A DNA stretch of 33,882 bases from Pseudofrankia coriaricola (GCF_001854805.1 NZ_MBLO01000065.1:1-33882); one strand, 5' to 3'. Counted from the stretch's first letter, positions 14,033 through 22,532 are shown. Notes: generated from the letters alone by a model not told the origin. Made by a program: numbers and translations.

Positions 14033-15688
14033 CTACGCCTCGGGCGTGACCGGCGCCGCGTTCGGCGCCGGCTGCGCGGGGATGCTCGCGGTGGCGGTGG
14101 CGGTGGCGGTGGCGGCGGCGGCGTCGAGGGCGGGGTCGCCCGCCGGCCGCAGTGACGTCGCGGTGATCGGCGAGCGGCTAGCGAGCAGGTAGTAGACGAC
14201 GAAGCCCAGCCCCATCCCGATGAACCAGCTGTACTGGGCCGCCGTGCCCATCCAGCCGACCGCCGAGTCGGGGACCACCACGGGGATGACGGCGATGACG
14301 GCGCCGACGGCGGTCGCGATGACCGCGGGCGGGTTCACGCCCTTGCGGTAGAAGTAGGTGCCGCGCGGGCTGAGGGTGAACAGGTCGTCGACGACAACCA
14401 CCTTCTTGCGGATCAGGTAGAAGTCGCAGATCAGCACGCCGAACAGGGGGCCGATGAAGGCGCCCAGCGTCTCCAGCGTGTAGTGGATGACATCCGGGTT
14501 GTTGTAGAGGTTCCACGGCGTGATGAGGAACGAGCCGACCGCGGCGATCATGCCGCCGGCGCGCCAGCTGATCCGCTGCGGGCTGACATTCGAGAAGTCG
14601 AACGCGGGGGAGATGAAGTTCGCCACGATGTTGATGCCGATGGTGGCGATGGTGAAGGTCAGCGCGCCGAGGACGATCGCCGTCGTCGAGTCGATGCGGG
14701 CGACGGTCTCCACCGGGTCGGTGATGAGCTCGCCGTACACCGGGACGGTCAGCGAGGCGGTGAAGACGACGAGGAGGGAGAACAGCAGGAAGTTCACCGG
14801 CAGGCCGAGGAAGTTGCCGGTGCGCACCGAGCCGAAGTTCTTCCCGTAGCGGGAGAAGTCGCCGAAGTTGAGCATCGGGCCCGAGAAGTAGGAGACGACG
14901 AGCGCGATCGCGCCGAGCATCAGGGAGAACGTCGAGTCGCCGCCCTTCCTGGCCCCGCCGAGGTTCAGCGACAGCTCGCCCCAGCCGGCCTTGTAGATGA
15001 GGTAGCCGGTGAGCGCGAACATGACGACGTAGACCGCCGGGCCGCAGAAGTCGATGAACCGGCGGATCGTCTCCATGCCGGTCCAGAACACCGCCGCCTG
15101 CAGCACCCACAGCACCGCGTAGGTGATCCAGCCGAGCGTCGACAGGCCGAGGAAGCCGTGCTGGTCGACATCGGCGTACGGGGTGAGGCCCGACCACAGC
15201 TTGATCAGCACGACGTTGAGCGCGGCCGAGGCGAGGTAGGTCTGGATGCCGTACCAGGCGACCGCGATCAGTCCGCGGATGATGGCCGGGACGTTCGCGC
15301 CCAGCACACCGAACGGCGCCCGGCAGATCACCGGGTAGGGAACCGCCGCCTGCTGGCTCGGCCGGGCGACGAGGTTGCAGAAGAAGTTCACGATCGTGAT
15401 GCCGACGACCAGCGCGACGAGCACCTGCCAGCCGGCGAGGCCGAGGGCGAACAGGCTGCCGGCCGTCACGTACCCGCCGACGCTGTGCACGTCGGACATC
15501 CAGAACGCGAAGATGTTGTACCAGGACCAGGTCTGCTTCCGCAGCGGGGCCAGGTCCTCGTTCGACAGCCGTGGGTCGTACCCGGGCTTGAGAAGGCCCG
15601 CGCCGATGGGCATTCCCGCGGCCTCCGCCAGGTCGTCGTGTCCGGCGGTCGCGCCCGGCGGGCCGGGAATCGCGGCGAGCTCGCTCAT
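14033..15688 (-). CDS. NCS1-family nucleobase/hydantoin/allantoin permease
   Basis: A 551-residue integral membrane transporter of the nucleobase:cation symporter-1 family (Mhp1/PucI type), with about 12 membrane segments. Family landmarks include WSWYNIFAFWMSDVHSVGGY at residues 54-73, the AVPYPVICRAPFGVLGAN loop near 115-132 and WYGIQTYLAS near 145, where the Trp and Gln correspond to substrate-contacting residues in Mhp1. GGDSTFSLMLG and SYFSGPMLNFGDFSRYGK follow as expected. The ATG has AAGGAAG about 9 nt upstream. The C-terminal tail is a low-complexity Ala/Thr run encoded by a GGTGGC microsatellite at about 14089-14122. It leads a two-gene operon with the racemase and probably imports its substrate. 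Confidence 0.92.
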   Translation of the reverse strand: MSELAAIPGPPGATAGHDDLAEAAGMPIGAGLLKPGYDPRLSNEDLAPLRKQTWSWYNIFAFWMSDVHSVGGYVTAGSLFALGLAGWQVLVALVVGITIVNFFCNLVARPSQQAAVPYPVICRAPFGVLGANVPAIIRGLIAVAWYGIQTYLASAALNVVLIKLWSGLTPYADVDQHGFLGLSTLGWITYAVLWVLQAAVFWTGMETIRRFIDFCGPAVYVVMFALTGYLIYKAGWGELSLNLGGARKGGDSTFSLMLGAIALVVSYFSGPMLNFGDFSRYGKNFGSVRTGNFLGLPVNFLLFSLLVVFTASLTVPVYGELITDPVETVARIDSTTAIVLGALTFTIATIGINIVANFISPAFDFSNVSPQRISWRAGGMIAAVGSFLITPWNLYNNPDVIHYTLETLGAFIGPLFGVLICDFYLIRKKVVVVDDLFTLSPRGTYFYRKGVNPPAVIATAVGAVIAVIPVVVPDSAVGWMGTAAQYSWFIGMGLGFVVYYLLASRSPITATSLRPAGDPALDAAAATATATATASIPAQPAPNAAPVTPEA

Positions 15689-16018
15689 TCTCGCTCACTT
15701 CCTTACTTGGCGTCTGGTGGCGTCCCCGCCGCGGGTCTCCGTGTCATCTCGGTCGCCGCCCGGCCGTAGAGGGGCGGAATTCCCCGCGGGTGGGCGCGCG
15801 GAGAAGCCGCCCGCGCACGGATTTCCGGGGCGGCCGGCGGAACTGGGAAAGGAAGGCGGAAACCCGCTCAGGGGACCGGTGTTCGGACGTGTGGGGATGG
15901 TCAGGCGGGGCGGCCGGCATGCCTGGAATCAGGCTAGGATCTTGCTGTTTCGCCACCGTCACCGGCGAGATATATCTGCGTCGGCAACTGTCCACCGGCG
16001 CCGGGGCGCCGGCCACGA
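15689..16018. other. Upstream region of the NCS1-racemase operon
   Basis: No gene is supported here. The region should hold the promoter of the minus-strand permease operon. It contains a perfect AGATATATCT palindrome at 15968-15977, conspicuous in such GC-rich DNA, but no clear -35/-10 pair. Confidence 0.4.
15968..15977. promoter_or_regulatory. AT-rich palindrome, candidate operator
   Basis: AGATATATCT is a perfect 10-bp palindrome about 280 bp upstream of the permease start and between it and the GntR gene. It could be an operator or promoter element for the permease operon; the distance is long, so confidence is low. Confidence 0.25.
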
Positions 16019-16044
16019 TGGTGACGGCGCATCAGCGCGGCGCC
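16019..16044 (+). repeat. Dispersed 26-bp repeat, copy A
   Basis: A 26-bp sequence beginning TGGTGACGGCGCATCAG and ending GCGGCGCC is repeated perfectly at 21577-21602 in the same orientation. Both copies are intergenic. It contains GGCGC/GCGCC arms that can form a small hairpin. The flanks differ, so it is not part of a larger duplication. Confidence 0.8.
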
Positions 16045-16049
16045 CGGGT

Positions 16050-16110
16050 CCTGCCGGATCGGCGACAGATCCCTGCCGGATCGGCGACAGGGTCCCTGCC
16101 GGATCGGCGG
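16050..16110 (+). repeat. Tandem array A, about 22-bp period, three copies
   Basis: CCTGCCGGATCGGCGACAG starts at 16050 and 16072, and a third, shortened copy starts at 16095. The third copy runs into a perfect hairpin at 16102-16118, GATCGGC-GGA-GCCGATC. The array lies downstream of the minus-strand GntR gene and upstream of the permease operon. Confidence 0.85.
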
Positions 16111-16113
16111 AGC

Positions 16114-16161
16114 CGATCTGGGAGGTAAGCGATCTGGAAGGTAAGCGATCTGGGAGGTCTG
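16114..16161 (+). repeat. Tandem array B, 16-bp period, three copies
   Basis: Three head-to-tail copies of CGATCTGGGAGGTAAG start at 16114, 16130 and 16146. The second has one change and the third diverges in its last bases. The array follows array A directly but has an unrelated sequence, and it ends 17 bp from the GntR stop codon. Confidence 0.85.
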
Positions 16162-16177
16162 TGGCGCACCGCCAGCC

Positions 16178-16891
16178 TCAAGCGGGGAAACGGGCCGATT
16201 CGTCGGGGAGCGCGGCGACGACGGTCTGCAGGCGGGAATGGTGCGCGCGGGAGGCGGCCAGCAGAGCCCCGACGTCGCGGGCGACGAAGGCGCGCAGCAT
16301 TCGTTCGTGGTCGGTGACCAGCGCCTCGACGGCGTCCCTGGACGCGTAGTCCATCGGCCGCACGGGCTCGGTGACGTTCCAGGCCGAGACATACATGTGC
16401 TCCAGCCGGGCCATCCCGGCGGGACCGACCAGCGCGAGGTGGAAGCGGCGGCTTTCCCGGTGGTGGCCGCGCGAGTCGCCCGTCTCGACCGCCAGTGCCA
16501 TCGCCTCGTGCGCGGCGAGCGCCCGGGCGTCGTCCTCGGCGGTCGCCTGCCGCACCGCCGCCGTCAGCGCCGCCGCCTCCAGCACCTCCCGCACGACGTA
16601 GAACTCGCGCATCTCCGCCGGGGTGAGCGCCGCGACCGTGTAGCCACCGCGGGCGCGGTGCACGACCAGCCCCTCGCCGACCAGGCTCATCAGCGCCTCG
16701 CGGACGGGGATCCGGCTCACCTGGTAGTGCGCGGCGACCTCGTCGACGGGGATAGGGGAGCCCGGCGCCGCCGCGCCGTCCAGGATGACCCTCTTGACCT
16801 CGCGCAGGATCACCTCGCGGACGGAGCCGCATCCCCGCGCGTCGGTGTTCAGCGTCCCGGCCCACGCCGCGCTCGGCCGTGGCATCCGCAT
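16178..16891 (-). CDS. GntR-family (FadR/FCD subfamily) transcriptional regulator
   Basis: A 237-residue regulator. The N-terminal winged helix-turn-helix spans residues 24-88, with IPVDEVAAHYQVSRIPVREA as the recognition part and EGLVVHRARGGYTVA as the wing. The C-terminal FCD ligand-binding domain (95-230) shows MREFYVVREVLEAAAL, the metal/ligand histidine region ESRRFHLALV and DHERMLRAFVARD. The ATG at 16891 is chosen for its GGAAGGA about 8 nt upstream; an in-frame ATG lies two codons later. It is codirectional with the permease-racemase genes but separated by about 490 bp, so it likely controls them from its own promoter, with a hydantoin- or ureide-type ligand as the natural guess. Confidence 0.9.
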   Translation of the reverse strand: MRMPRPSAAWAGTLNTDARGCGSVREVILREVKRVILDGAAAPGSPIPVDEVAAHYQVSRIPVREALMSLVGEGLVVHRARGGYTVAALTPAEMREFYVVREVLEAAALTAAVRQATAEDDARALAAHEAMALAVETGDSRGHHRESRRFHLALVGPAGMARLEHMYVSAWNVTEPVRPMDYASRDAVEALVTDHERMLRAFVARDVGALLAASRAHHSRLQTVVAALPDESARFPA

Positions 16892-17412
16892 CTCGCCCGT
16901 CCTTCCGCTCGGGACTCCTCCGGCGGGCGCGTCCCCGGTGCCGGCGCCGTCCGGCCGGACCATCCGCCCCCGACTGCCCCCGACCTTCGGTACGCGCACG
17001 TGCGGCGGGACGATAGTTGCCGACTGTTTCGGACTGTCGGCGATCCGATATCCGCCGGTTGACATCCCTCGGGGCGTGGCGGAGTTCGGCCGCCCGGACG
17101 GGGGCGCCGGCGCGACGCCGCGGTCCAGACGTGTTCCCGCAGGGCGGCCCGGCGGGCTCTCGGCCCGGAACGCCGGACGGCCGTCGAGGGGGAACACCAG
17201 TGGTGCCGGACCGGGTGCGCTCCGGGGCGGTTCGCGTCGGCGCCCCGGCGGTAATGTGACCACGAACAGCGCGGAACGGGGCCGGGGCACGACGGCGGAA
17301 GGCACGGCGCCGACGGGTGGGCCGCCGCGCGGCGCGGTGGGCCGCCGCCGCGCCGGCGCGAGGCGACGGTCGGGACAACGGCGGGTCTAGACAGCATCGG
17401 AGAGCGGTCGGC
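16892..17412. other. Divergent promoter region between GntR regulator and kinase
   Basis: A 521-bp non-coding gap between divergent genes. A 21-bp imperfect inverted repeat at 17020-17040 (arms CCGAC and GTCGG, with GACTGT twice) is a candidate GntR-type site. A TTGACA hexamer occurs near 17058 but has no convincing -10 partner. Open frames through here are Arg/Gly/Pro-rich and not believable. Confidence 0.4.
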
Positions 17413-19764
17413 GTGCAGGACATCGCGTTGCCGGTGCGGCTGGGGCCGACGACGCTGATGGCGCGGATCGGCGCCGGCGGAATGGGCATCGTCTACTACG
17501 GCCTACTCGGGCAGACGCCGGTGGCGGTGAAGGTGATCCGCGCGGAGCTGGCCGACGCGCCCGAGTTCCGCGCCCGGTTCCGCCGCGAGATCGAGCTGAT
17601 GCGCCGGGTGGGCGGCGTGTGCACCGCCCGGGTCCACGCCGCCGACCCCGACTGGTACCCGCCCTACCTCGCCACCGAGTTCCTCGCCGGGCCCACGCTC
17701 GCCGACTGGATCCTGCGCAACGGCCCGGTCACCGGGCCGTCGCTGCGGACGCTGGCCGTCGGGCTCGCCGAGGCGCTGCTGGCCGTGCACCGCGCCGGCG
17801 TCGTGCACCGCGACCTGAAGCCCGGCAACGTGCTGCTCACCCAGGCCGGCCCGAAGGTCGTCGACTTCGGGATCGCGCTCGCCACCGACGTCACCGTCCT
17901 CACCCGGGTGGGCACCCCGGTCGGCACCCCCGGCTACATGAGCCCCGAGCAGCTCAACGGCATCGACGTCGTCGGGCCGCCCGCCGACGTGTTCGCCTGG
18001 GGCTGCACCGTGGCCTACGCGGCGACCGGGCGCACCCCCTTCGGCGCCGGCCCAACCGACGCGGTGCTGTTCCGGGTGCGCCACGACCCGCCGAACCTGG
18101 CCGGGATCCCGGACGACCTCGCCGGGCTGGTGGACGAGACGCTGCGCAAGGATCCGGCGGCCCGCCCGGACGCGGCCGAACTGCTGCGCCGGCTGCTGGC
18201 GCTCGTCCTCGGCCCGGACTGGGCCAGCGCCAGCCCCGCGCGCACGGGCGGCCCGGCCGCTGGCGACGTCCTCGCGGACGCCGGCGCCGCGGGCGACGGG
18301 GAGCGGGGCTGGACACCCGAGACGGACGCGGATCTGGCCCGCGGCGTGCTGCTCGTGCTCGATCGACACTGGCCGATCCGTACCTACCTGCCTCCGCCGG
18401 TGGTGGCGCCGGCGCCCGCGGCCGGCGGCCCGGCGCGCCCCACGCCCGCCGCGCCGCCGGCGGCACCGATGGCTCCCGCCGCGCCACCAGGACCCGTGCC
18501 CGCCTCTCGGCCCGCTCCCGGCCCTGGCCAGGCTCCCGGCCCCGGTCTGGCACCCGGTCTCGCGCCCTGGCCCGCCCGTCAGTGGCCGCCTCCGGTCGGC
18601 CCGCCGGTGGGTCCTCTGCCGGTCCTCGGCCGGCCGGCGGCTCCGCTATCGGCCGCGGGGCCGGTGCCGACCGGTGCCCCACCGCAGACGGGTGCTCCAC
18701 CGCTACCGCAGCCGCCCGTGCGGACGGGGATGCCGCTGCCGCCGGGCGCGCGGGGTCCGCTGGGCCCGCCCCCGACGTCCGGCCCCCCGTCGTCCCCGTT
18801 GGCCCCGGCGCAGCGCGGGCCGGGCGGGCACGGGCCGGGCGGGCGTGGGCCGAGCAGCCCTCCCTCCGGGCCGCATCGCCTGCCGACGGGCGTGCCCGCG
18901 TCGGGTGGTCCTCGGGCCTCGGGCGGCGTCTGGCGACGCCCTCGCCACGGCCTGGTCGGCGCGGGTTTCGTCGCGGTGGTGGCGGTCGTGGTGGTGTTGG
19001 TGCTGGTAGCCGTCTCGCTGGTGGCCCTGCGGCTCTTCACCCATGACGACGACGGCGGGACGCCCAGCTCGACGCACACGCAGCAGGGGCCAACCGCCCC
19101 GGTAAGCACGAACCCCGTCTCCCCAGGGGACGGCGCGACGCCACAGGCCGGGCCGAAGACCGCGGACGGACCCGGCGCCGTGAGCTCCGCGGGGCCGTGC
19201 CGGTACGTCGCCACAGACGCGCGCGGCCCCGCCGCGCCCATCCCGCCGTCGGTCGGGCACCTGCCGACCGGCACCGCGACGATGACCATCCAGACCAACG
19301 GCGGCATCATCACCGCGGAGCTCGACGCGGCGCTCGCCCCGTGCGCCGTCTACGCGCTGCGGCATCTCGCCGGCGAGGGCTACTACGACAACAGCCTCTG
19401 CCCCCGCCAGACGGACGGGCCGAACCAGGCCTACTACATCCTCCAGTGCGGCGACCCGACGGGAACCGGGTCGGGCGCGCCGGGCTTCGCCTACGACGCG
19501 GAGCACCCTCCCAGTGACTTCCGCCGAGGCGTGATCGCGGTCGTCCACGGCTCGTCCGGCGCGAACGGCGCCCAGTTTGTCATCAGCTACGCCAACCCGA
19601 GCCAGGAGGGCCGGGAGGAGATGGCCGACCGCTACACCCCCGTCGGCCGGGTCGTCGACGGGTTCGACGTCCTCGACGACCTCGTCGCTCCCGGCGCGGA
19701 TGGCGGCTACGACGGGCCGCCGGCCAGCGACGCGCGCATCCTGTCGCTCACCGTCGAGCCGTAA
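17413..19764 (+). CDS. Transmembrane Ser/Thr protein kinase fused to an extracellular cyclophilin-type prolyl isomerase
   Basis: A 783-residue fusion. The GTG at 17413 follows GGAGAG by about 8 nt. The kinase domain (10-265) is complete: glycine loop GAGGMG (19-24), Lys40 in VAVKVI, catalytic HRDLKPGN (Asp134), DFG (Asp151), GTPGYMSPEQL and DVFAWGC. A Pro/Gly/Ala linker of about 200 residues follows, then one membrane segment (about 516-542). A Ser/Thr/Pro stretch leads to a cyclophilin domain (624-783), recognised by NGGIITAELDAALAP, GYYDNSLCPR, ILQCGDPTGTGSGAPGF and GANGAQFVISY. The usual FHR catalytic Arg region reads CPRQ here, so catalysis is likely but unproved. PknB-type kinases usually carry PASTA or beta-propeller sensors; a prolyl isomerase in that place is unusual. 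It could sense or fold secreted proteins and signal inward. Confidence 0.93.
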   Translation: MQDIALPVRLGPTTLMARIGAGGMGIVYYGLLGQTPVAVKVIRAELADAPEFRARFRREIELMRRVGGVCTARVHAADPDWYPPYLATEFLAGPTLADWILRNGPVTGPSLRTLAVGLAEALLAVHRAGVVHRDLKPGNVLLTQAGPKVVDFGIALATDVTVLTRVGTPVGTPGYMSPEQLNGIDVVGPPADVFAWGCTVAYAATGRTPFGAGPTDAVLFRVRHDPPNLAGIPDDLAGLVDETLRKDPAARPDAAELLRRLLALVLGPDWASASPARTGGPAAGDVLADAGAAGDGERGWTPETDADLARGVLLVLDRHWPIRTYLPPPVVAPAPAAGGPARPTPAAPPAAPMAPAAPPGPVPASRPAPGPGQAPGPGLAPGLAPWPARQWPPPVGPPVGPLPVLGRPAAPLSAAGPVPTGAPPQTGAPPLPQPPVRTGMPLPPGARGPLGPPPTSGPPSSPLAPAQRGPGGHGPGGRGPSSPPSGPHRLPTGVPASGGPRASGGVWRRPRHGLVGAGFVAVVAVVVVLVLVAVSLVALRLFTHDDDGGTPSSTHTQQGPTAPVSTNPVSPGDGATPQAGPKTADGPGAVSSAGPCRYVATDARGPAAPIPPSVGHLPTGTATMTIQTNGGIITAELDAALAPCAVYALRHLAGEGYYDNSLCPRQTDGPNQAYYILQCGDPTGTGSGAPGFAYDAEHPPSDFRRGVIAVVHGSSGANGAQFVISYANPSQEGREEMADRYTPVGRVVDGFDVLDDLVAPGADGGYDGPPASDARILSLTVEP

Positions 19765-19855
19765 CCCGGCGTATCCCGCCGGCCCCGTGGCGGCGTCACC
19801 GGGAGCTCTGATGTCCGTCAGCGCGCCGGGGACACAACCGATCGGCAACGCTGAC

Positions 19856-19870
19856 CCCCCTTAACGGGGG
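19856..19870. promoter_or_regulatory. CCCCC/GGGGG inverted repeat upstream of the FtsX-like permease
   Basis: Arms CCCCC and GGGGG surround TTAAC, about 135 bp upstream of the permease ATG and 90 bp after the kinase stop. It could be an operator or weak terminator hairpin. The 240-bp gap around it should also hold the promoter of the ABC operon; no clear hexamers were identified. Confidence 0.3.
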
Positions 19871-20004
19871 ATGAGCCGTACTTAAGCAGTCACACAGCAG
19901 GGCTTCCTAGTGTCCCGGACGGCTCACACGCCCGACCCGTCCGCGATCCCCGCGGGTCCGGCCAAGGCCCTATCCGGACCCCCACCTGGACCGCAGGGAG
20001 ACCC

Positions 20005-21543
20005 ATGCTGTTGACGTACGTCCGCCGCGAGCTCAGGGGGCGACTCCGGCAGACCGCGATCGTGGCGGTCGGCCTCGCGCTCGCAGTCGCCCTCATCCTC
20101 GCCGTCACCGCCGCCTCCTCGGGGGTGCGCAACGCGCAGTCGAGCGTGCTCGACTCGATCTACGGCGTCGGCACCGACATCACGGTCACCCAGTCCGCGC
20201 AGCCAGGGCAGGGCGGGGGCGAGCAGTTCACGTTCGGCGGGCAGGCCCCTGGCAGCACCTCCTCCGACGCCAACACCAACGTGTCCTCGGACAACCTGCG
20301 CCTCGCTCCCGGCTCGGCCGCGATCAAGGACGCCTCGGTCAACTCGGTGCGCTCGACGCAGGGCGTCGCCGACGTGACGGCGACGCTGATGCTGCGCCAG
20401 ACCAACTTCAGCGGCCAGGTCTCGGGGCAGAACCTCGACGACCTGCGCCAGCAGTTCCGTGCCCAGCGCGGCGGAGGCGTCACCGGCCCGCAGGGCTTCA
20501 CCGGCTTCGGCGGCGGCGACTTCAACGTCAACAGCCTCACCGTCGAGGGTGTCCAGCCCGGCGCCACCGCCCTCGGGCCGCTGTCGGGCGCCGAGGTCGT
20601 CAGCGGCGGCCGCGCCTTCACCGCCGCGGACGCGAAGGCCAACGTCGCGTTGCTGTCCAAGAGCTACGCGGACACGAACAAGCTCGCCGTCGGCGGCACC
20701 GTGACGGTCAAGGGCACGGCGATGAAGATCGTCGGCCTGCTCGACTCCGGCACGTCCGGCACGTCGCTGTCCGACGTCTACCTGCCCCTCGGCGTCGCCC
20801 AGAGCCTCGCCGACCTGTCCGGCCAGGTGACCAACCTCTACGTCCAGGCGAGCTCCTCCGGCTCCGTCGACACCGCCGCCGCCGCGATCAAGAAGGTGCT
20901 GCCGGACGCCACCGTGCAGACGCAGTCCGACCTGGCCAACGGCATCTCCGGCTCGCTGTCGAGCGCGTCGTCGCTGGTGAGCAAGCTCGGCAAGTGGCTG
21001 TCGATCGCCGTTCTCGCGGCCGCGTTCGTGCTCGCGATCCTGTTCACCATCTCCGGGGTCACCCGGCGCACCCGGGACTTCGGCACCCTGAAGGCGATCG
21101 GCTGGAGCAACGGCCGGATCGTCCGCCAGGTCGGCGTCGAGTCGCTCGTGCAGGGTGCGATCGGTGGCCTCGTCGGTCTGGGGGCGGGCCTGATCGGGAT
21201 CTGGGCGATCAACTCGTCGCACATCAAGCTTGCCGGCACGACCAGCTCGGGCGCGTTCAGCGTGGCCCGGGGGGCGGCCTTCGACGGCGGCGCGGAGGGC
21301 GGCGGCCCGTTCGGCGGTGGCGGTGGCGGGTATGGCGCTGGCGGCGCCGGCACCGGTGGTGGCGGCGGCGCTCGGCGGACCGCGAGCAGCACGGTCGACG
21401 TCCTGCTGCACGCGCCCGTGCACTGGTCGGTCATCGGACTCGGCATCGGCCTGGCGCTCGTCGGCGGCCTGCTCGCCGGGATGTTCGGCGGCTGGCGCGC
21501 CTCCCGCCTGCGCCCCGCGGCCGCGCTGCGCAGCCTCGACTGA
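20005..21543 (+). CDS. ABC transporter permease, FtsX/MacB type
   Basis: A 512-residue permease with the MacB/FtsX topology. One membrane helix lies at about 17-37, a large extracellular domain spans 40-330, and three more helices follow (LSIAVLAAAFVLAILF near 332, QGAIGGLVGLGAGLIGIW near 385, IGLGIGLALVGGLLAGMFGG near 478). It ends with the family signature WRASRLRPAAALRSL. RTRDFGTLKAIGWSN near 353 is the coupling region that contacts the ATPase. A Gly-rich insert of about 35 residues (425-460) in the last outer loop is unusual. GGGAG lies four bases upstream of the ATG. The ATPase follows 113 bp later. Such pairs extrude lipids, peptides or drugs, or transmit force to envelope proteins; the substrate is unknown. 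Confidence 0.92.
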   Translation: MLLTYVRRELRGRLRQTAIVAVGLALAVALILAVTAASSGVRNAQSSVLDSIYGVGTDITVTQSAQPGQGGGEQFTFGGQAPGSTSSDANTNVSSDNLRLAPGSAAIKDASVNSVRSTQGVADVTATLMLRQTNFSGQVSGQNLDDLRQQFRAQRGGGVTGPQGFTGFGGGDFNVNSLTVEGVQPGATALGPLSGAEVVSGGRAFTAADAKANVALLSKSYADTNKLAVGGTVTVKGTAMKIVGLLDSGTSGTSLSDVYLPLGVAQSLADLSGQVTNLYVQASSSGSVDTAAAAIKKVLPDATVQTQSDLANGISGSLSSASSLVSKLGKWLSIAVLAAAFVLAILFTISGVTRRTRDFGTLKAIGWSNGRIVRQVGVESLVQGAIGGLVGLGAGLIGIWAINSSHIKLAGTTSSGAFSVARGAAFDGGAEGGGPFGGGGGGYGAGGAGTGGGGGARRTASSTVDVLLHAPVHWSVIGLGIGLALVGGLLAGMFGGWRASRLRPAAALRSLD

Positions 21544-21576
21544 CGGCGGCGTCGACCGGCGGCGGCCTCGACCCGC

Positions 21577-21602
21577 TGGTGACGGCGCATCAGCGCGGCG
21601 CC
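21577..21602 (+). repeat. Dispersed 26-bp repeat, copy B
   Basis: Perfect copy of the 26-bp sequence at 16019-16044, same strand, in the 113-bp gap between the permease and ATPase genes. A weaker look-alike occurs near 22675. The element may form a small hairpin in the transcript linking the two ABC genes. Confidence 0.8.
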
Positions 21603-21656
21603 AGCCACCTTCTCGACCAGTTCTCTCGGCGCGACGGAAGAGACAAACAGACGATC

Positions 21657-22532
21657 ATGTACACACTTACCGGCGTCACGAAGACGTACTTGAACGGCAA
21701 GAAGGCGGTCAACGCCCTGCAGGGCATCGACCTGAACATCCCCGACGGGCAGATGGTCGCGGTCCAGGGCCCGACGGGCGGCGGCAAGTCGACGCTGCTG
21801 CAGATGCTCGGCGCGCTGGACCGACCCACCTCCGGCTCGGTCCTGCTCGGCGACGAGGACCTGGCCAAGTCGTCCAACTCGCGGCTGACGAAGCTGCGGG
21901 CCAGCAACGTGGGCATCGTGTTCCAGAGCTTCAACCTCATCGCGACGCTGACGGCACTGGAGAACGTCGAGGCCGCACTGGTCCCGCTGGGCGTACCCAA
22001 GGCACAGCGCCGCGAGCGTGCCACCGCGGCGCTCGCCTCGGTGGGGCTCGCGGACCGGATCGGTCACCGGCCCGCCGAGCTGTCCGGCGGCCAGCAGCAG
22101 CGGGTGGCGATCGCCCGCGCCCTGGTGAAGGACCCGAAGGTGCTGCTCGCCGACGAGCCGACCGGGAACCTCGACGAGGAGACACGCGACGAGATCATCG
22201 CGCTGCTCGAGGGCCTGTGGCGGGACCAGGGCCTCACCCTGGTGATCGTCACCCACGACTCCCAGGTCGCGGCCCGGGCGCAGCGGCGGCTGCACATCGC
22301 CAAGGGCAAGCTGCGCGACACCACGCCCGCGTCGAAGACCCCCGCCCAGGCGCGGCCGCCCGCCGACGAGCAGCCCACCTGGGCAAAGCCCGCCGACGAT
22401 GCCTCCCCGCCCGCCGATGCCTCCCCGCCCGCCGAAGCCGCCGCGGCCTCTCCAGCTGCTGCCGCCTCTCCAGCTGCTGCCGAGTCCCCGGCCGCTGCCG
22501 TCTCCCCGGCCACACCGGCCGACGAGGCATAG
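21657..22532 (+). CDS. ABC transporter ATP-binding protein, LolD/MacB type
   Basis: A 291-residue ATPase partner of the upstream FtsX-like permease. Walker A is GPTGGGKST (Lys44; GPSGSGKST is more usual), the Q-loop is VFQSFNLIATLTALENV, the signature is LSGGQQQRVAIARAL, Walker B is VLLADEPTGNLD and the H-loop His is in VIVTHD. The ATPase domain ends near residue 225; the last 65 residues are a low-complexity Pro/Ala/Ser/Asp tail of imperfect repeats, unusual for this family. The ATG at 21657 begins MYTLTGVTKTYLNGKK; GGAAGAG lies rather far upstream (about 14 nt). It powers the permease at the inner face of the membrane. Confidence 0.93.
   Translation: MYTLTGVTKTYLNGKKAVNALQGIDLNIPDGQMVAVQGPTGGGKSTLLQMLGALDRPTSGSVLLGDEDLAKSSNSRLTKLRASNVGIVFQSFNLIATLTALENVEAALVPLGVPKAQRRERATAALASVGLADRIGHRPAELSGGQQQRVAIARALVKDPKVLLADEPTGNLDEETRDEIIALLEGLWRDQGLTLVIVTHDSQVAARAQRRLHIAKGKLRDTTPASKTPAQARPPADEQPTWAKPADDASPPADASPPAEAAAASPAAAASPAAAESPAAAVSPATPADEA

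Noticed and set aside
17055-17090. TTGACA as a -35 promoter element for the kinase gene
   Set aside because: No -10-like hexamer at a proper distance in this GC-rich stretch, and it lies over 300 bp from the start codon.
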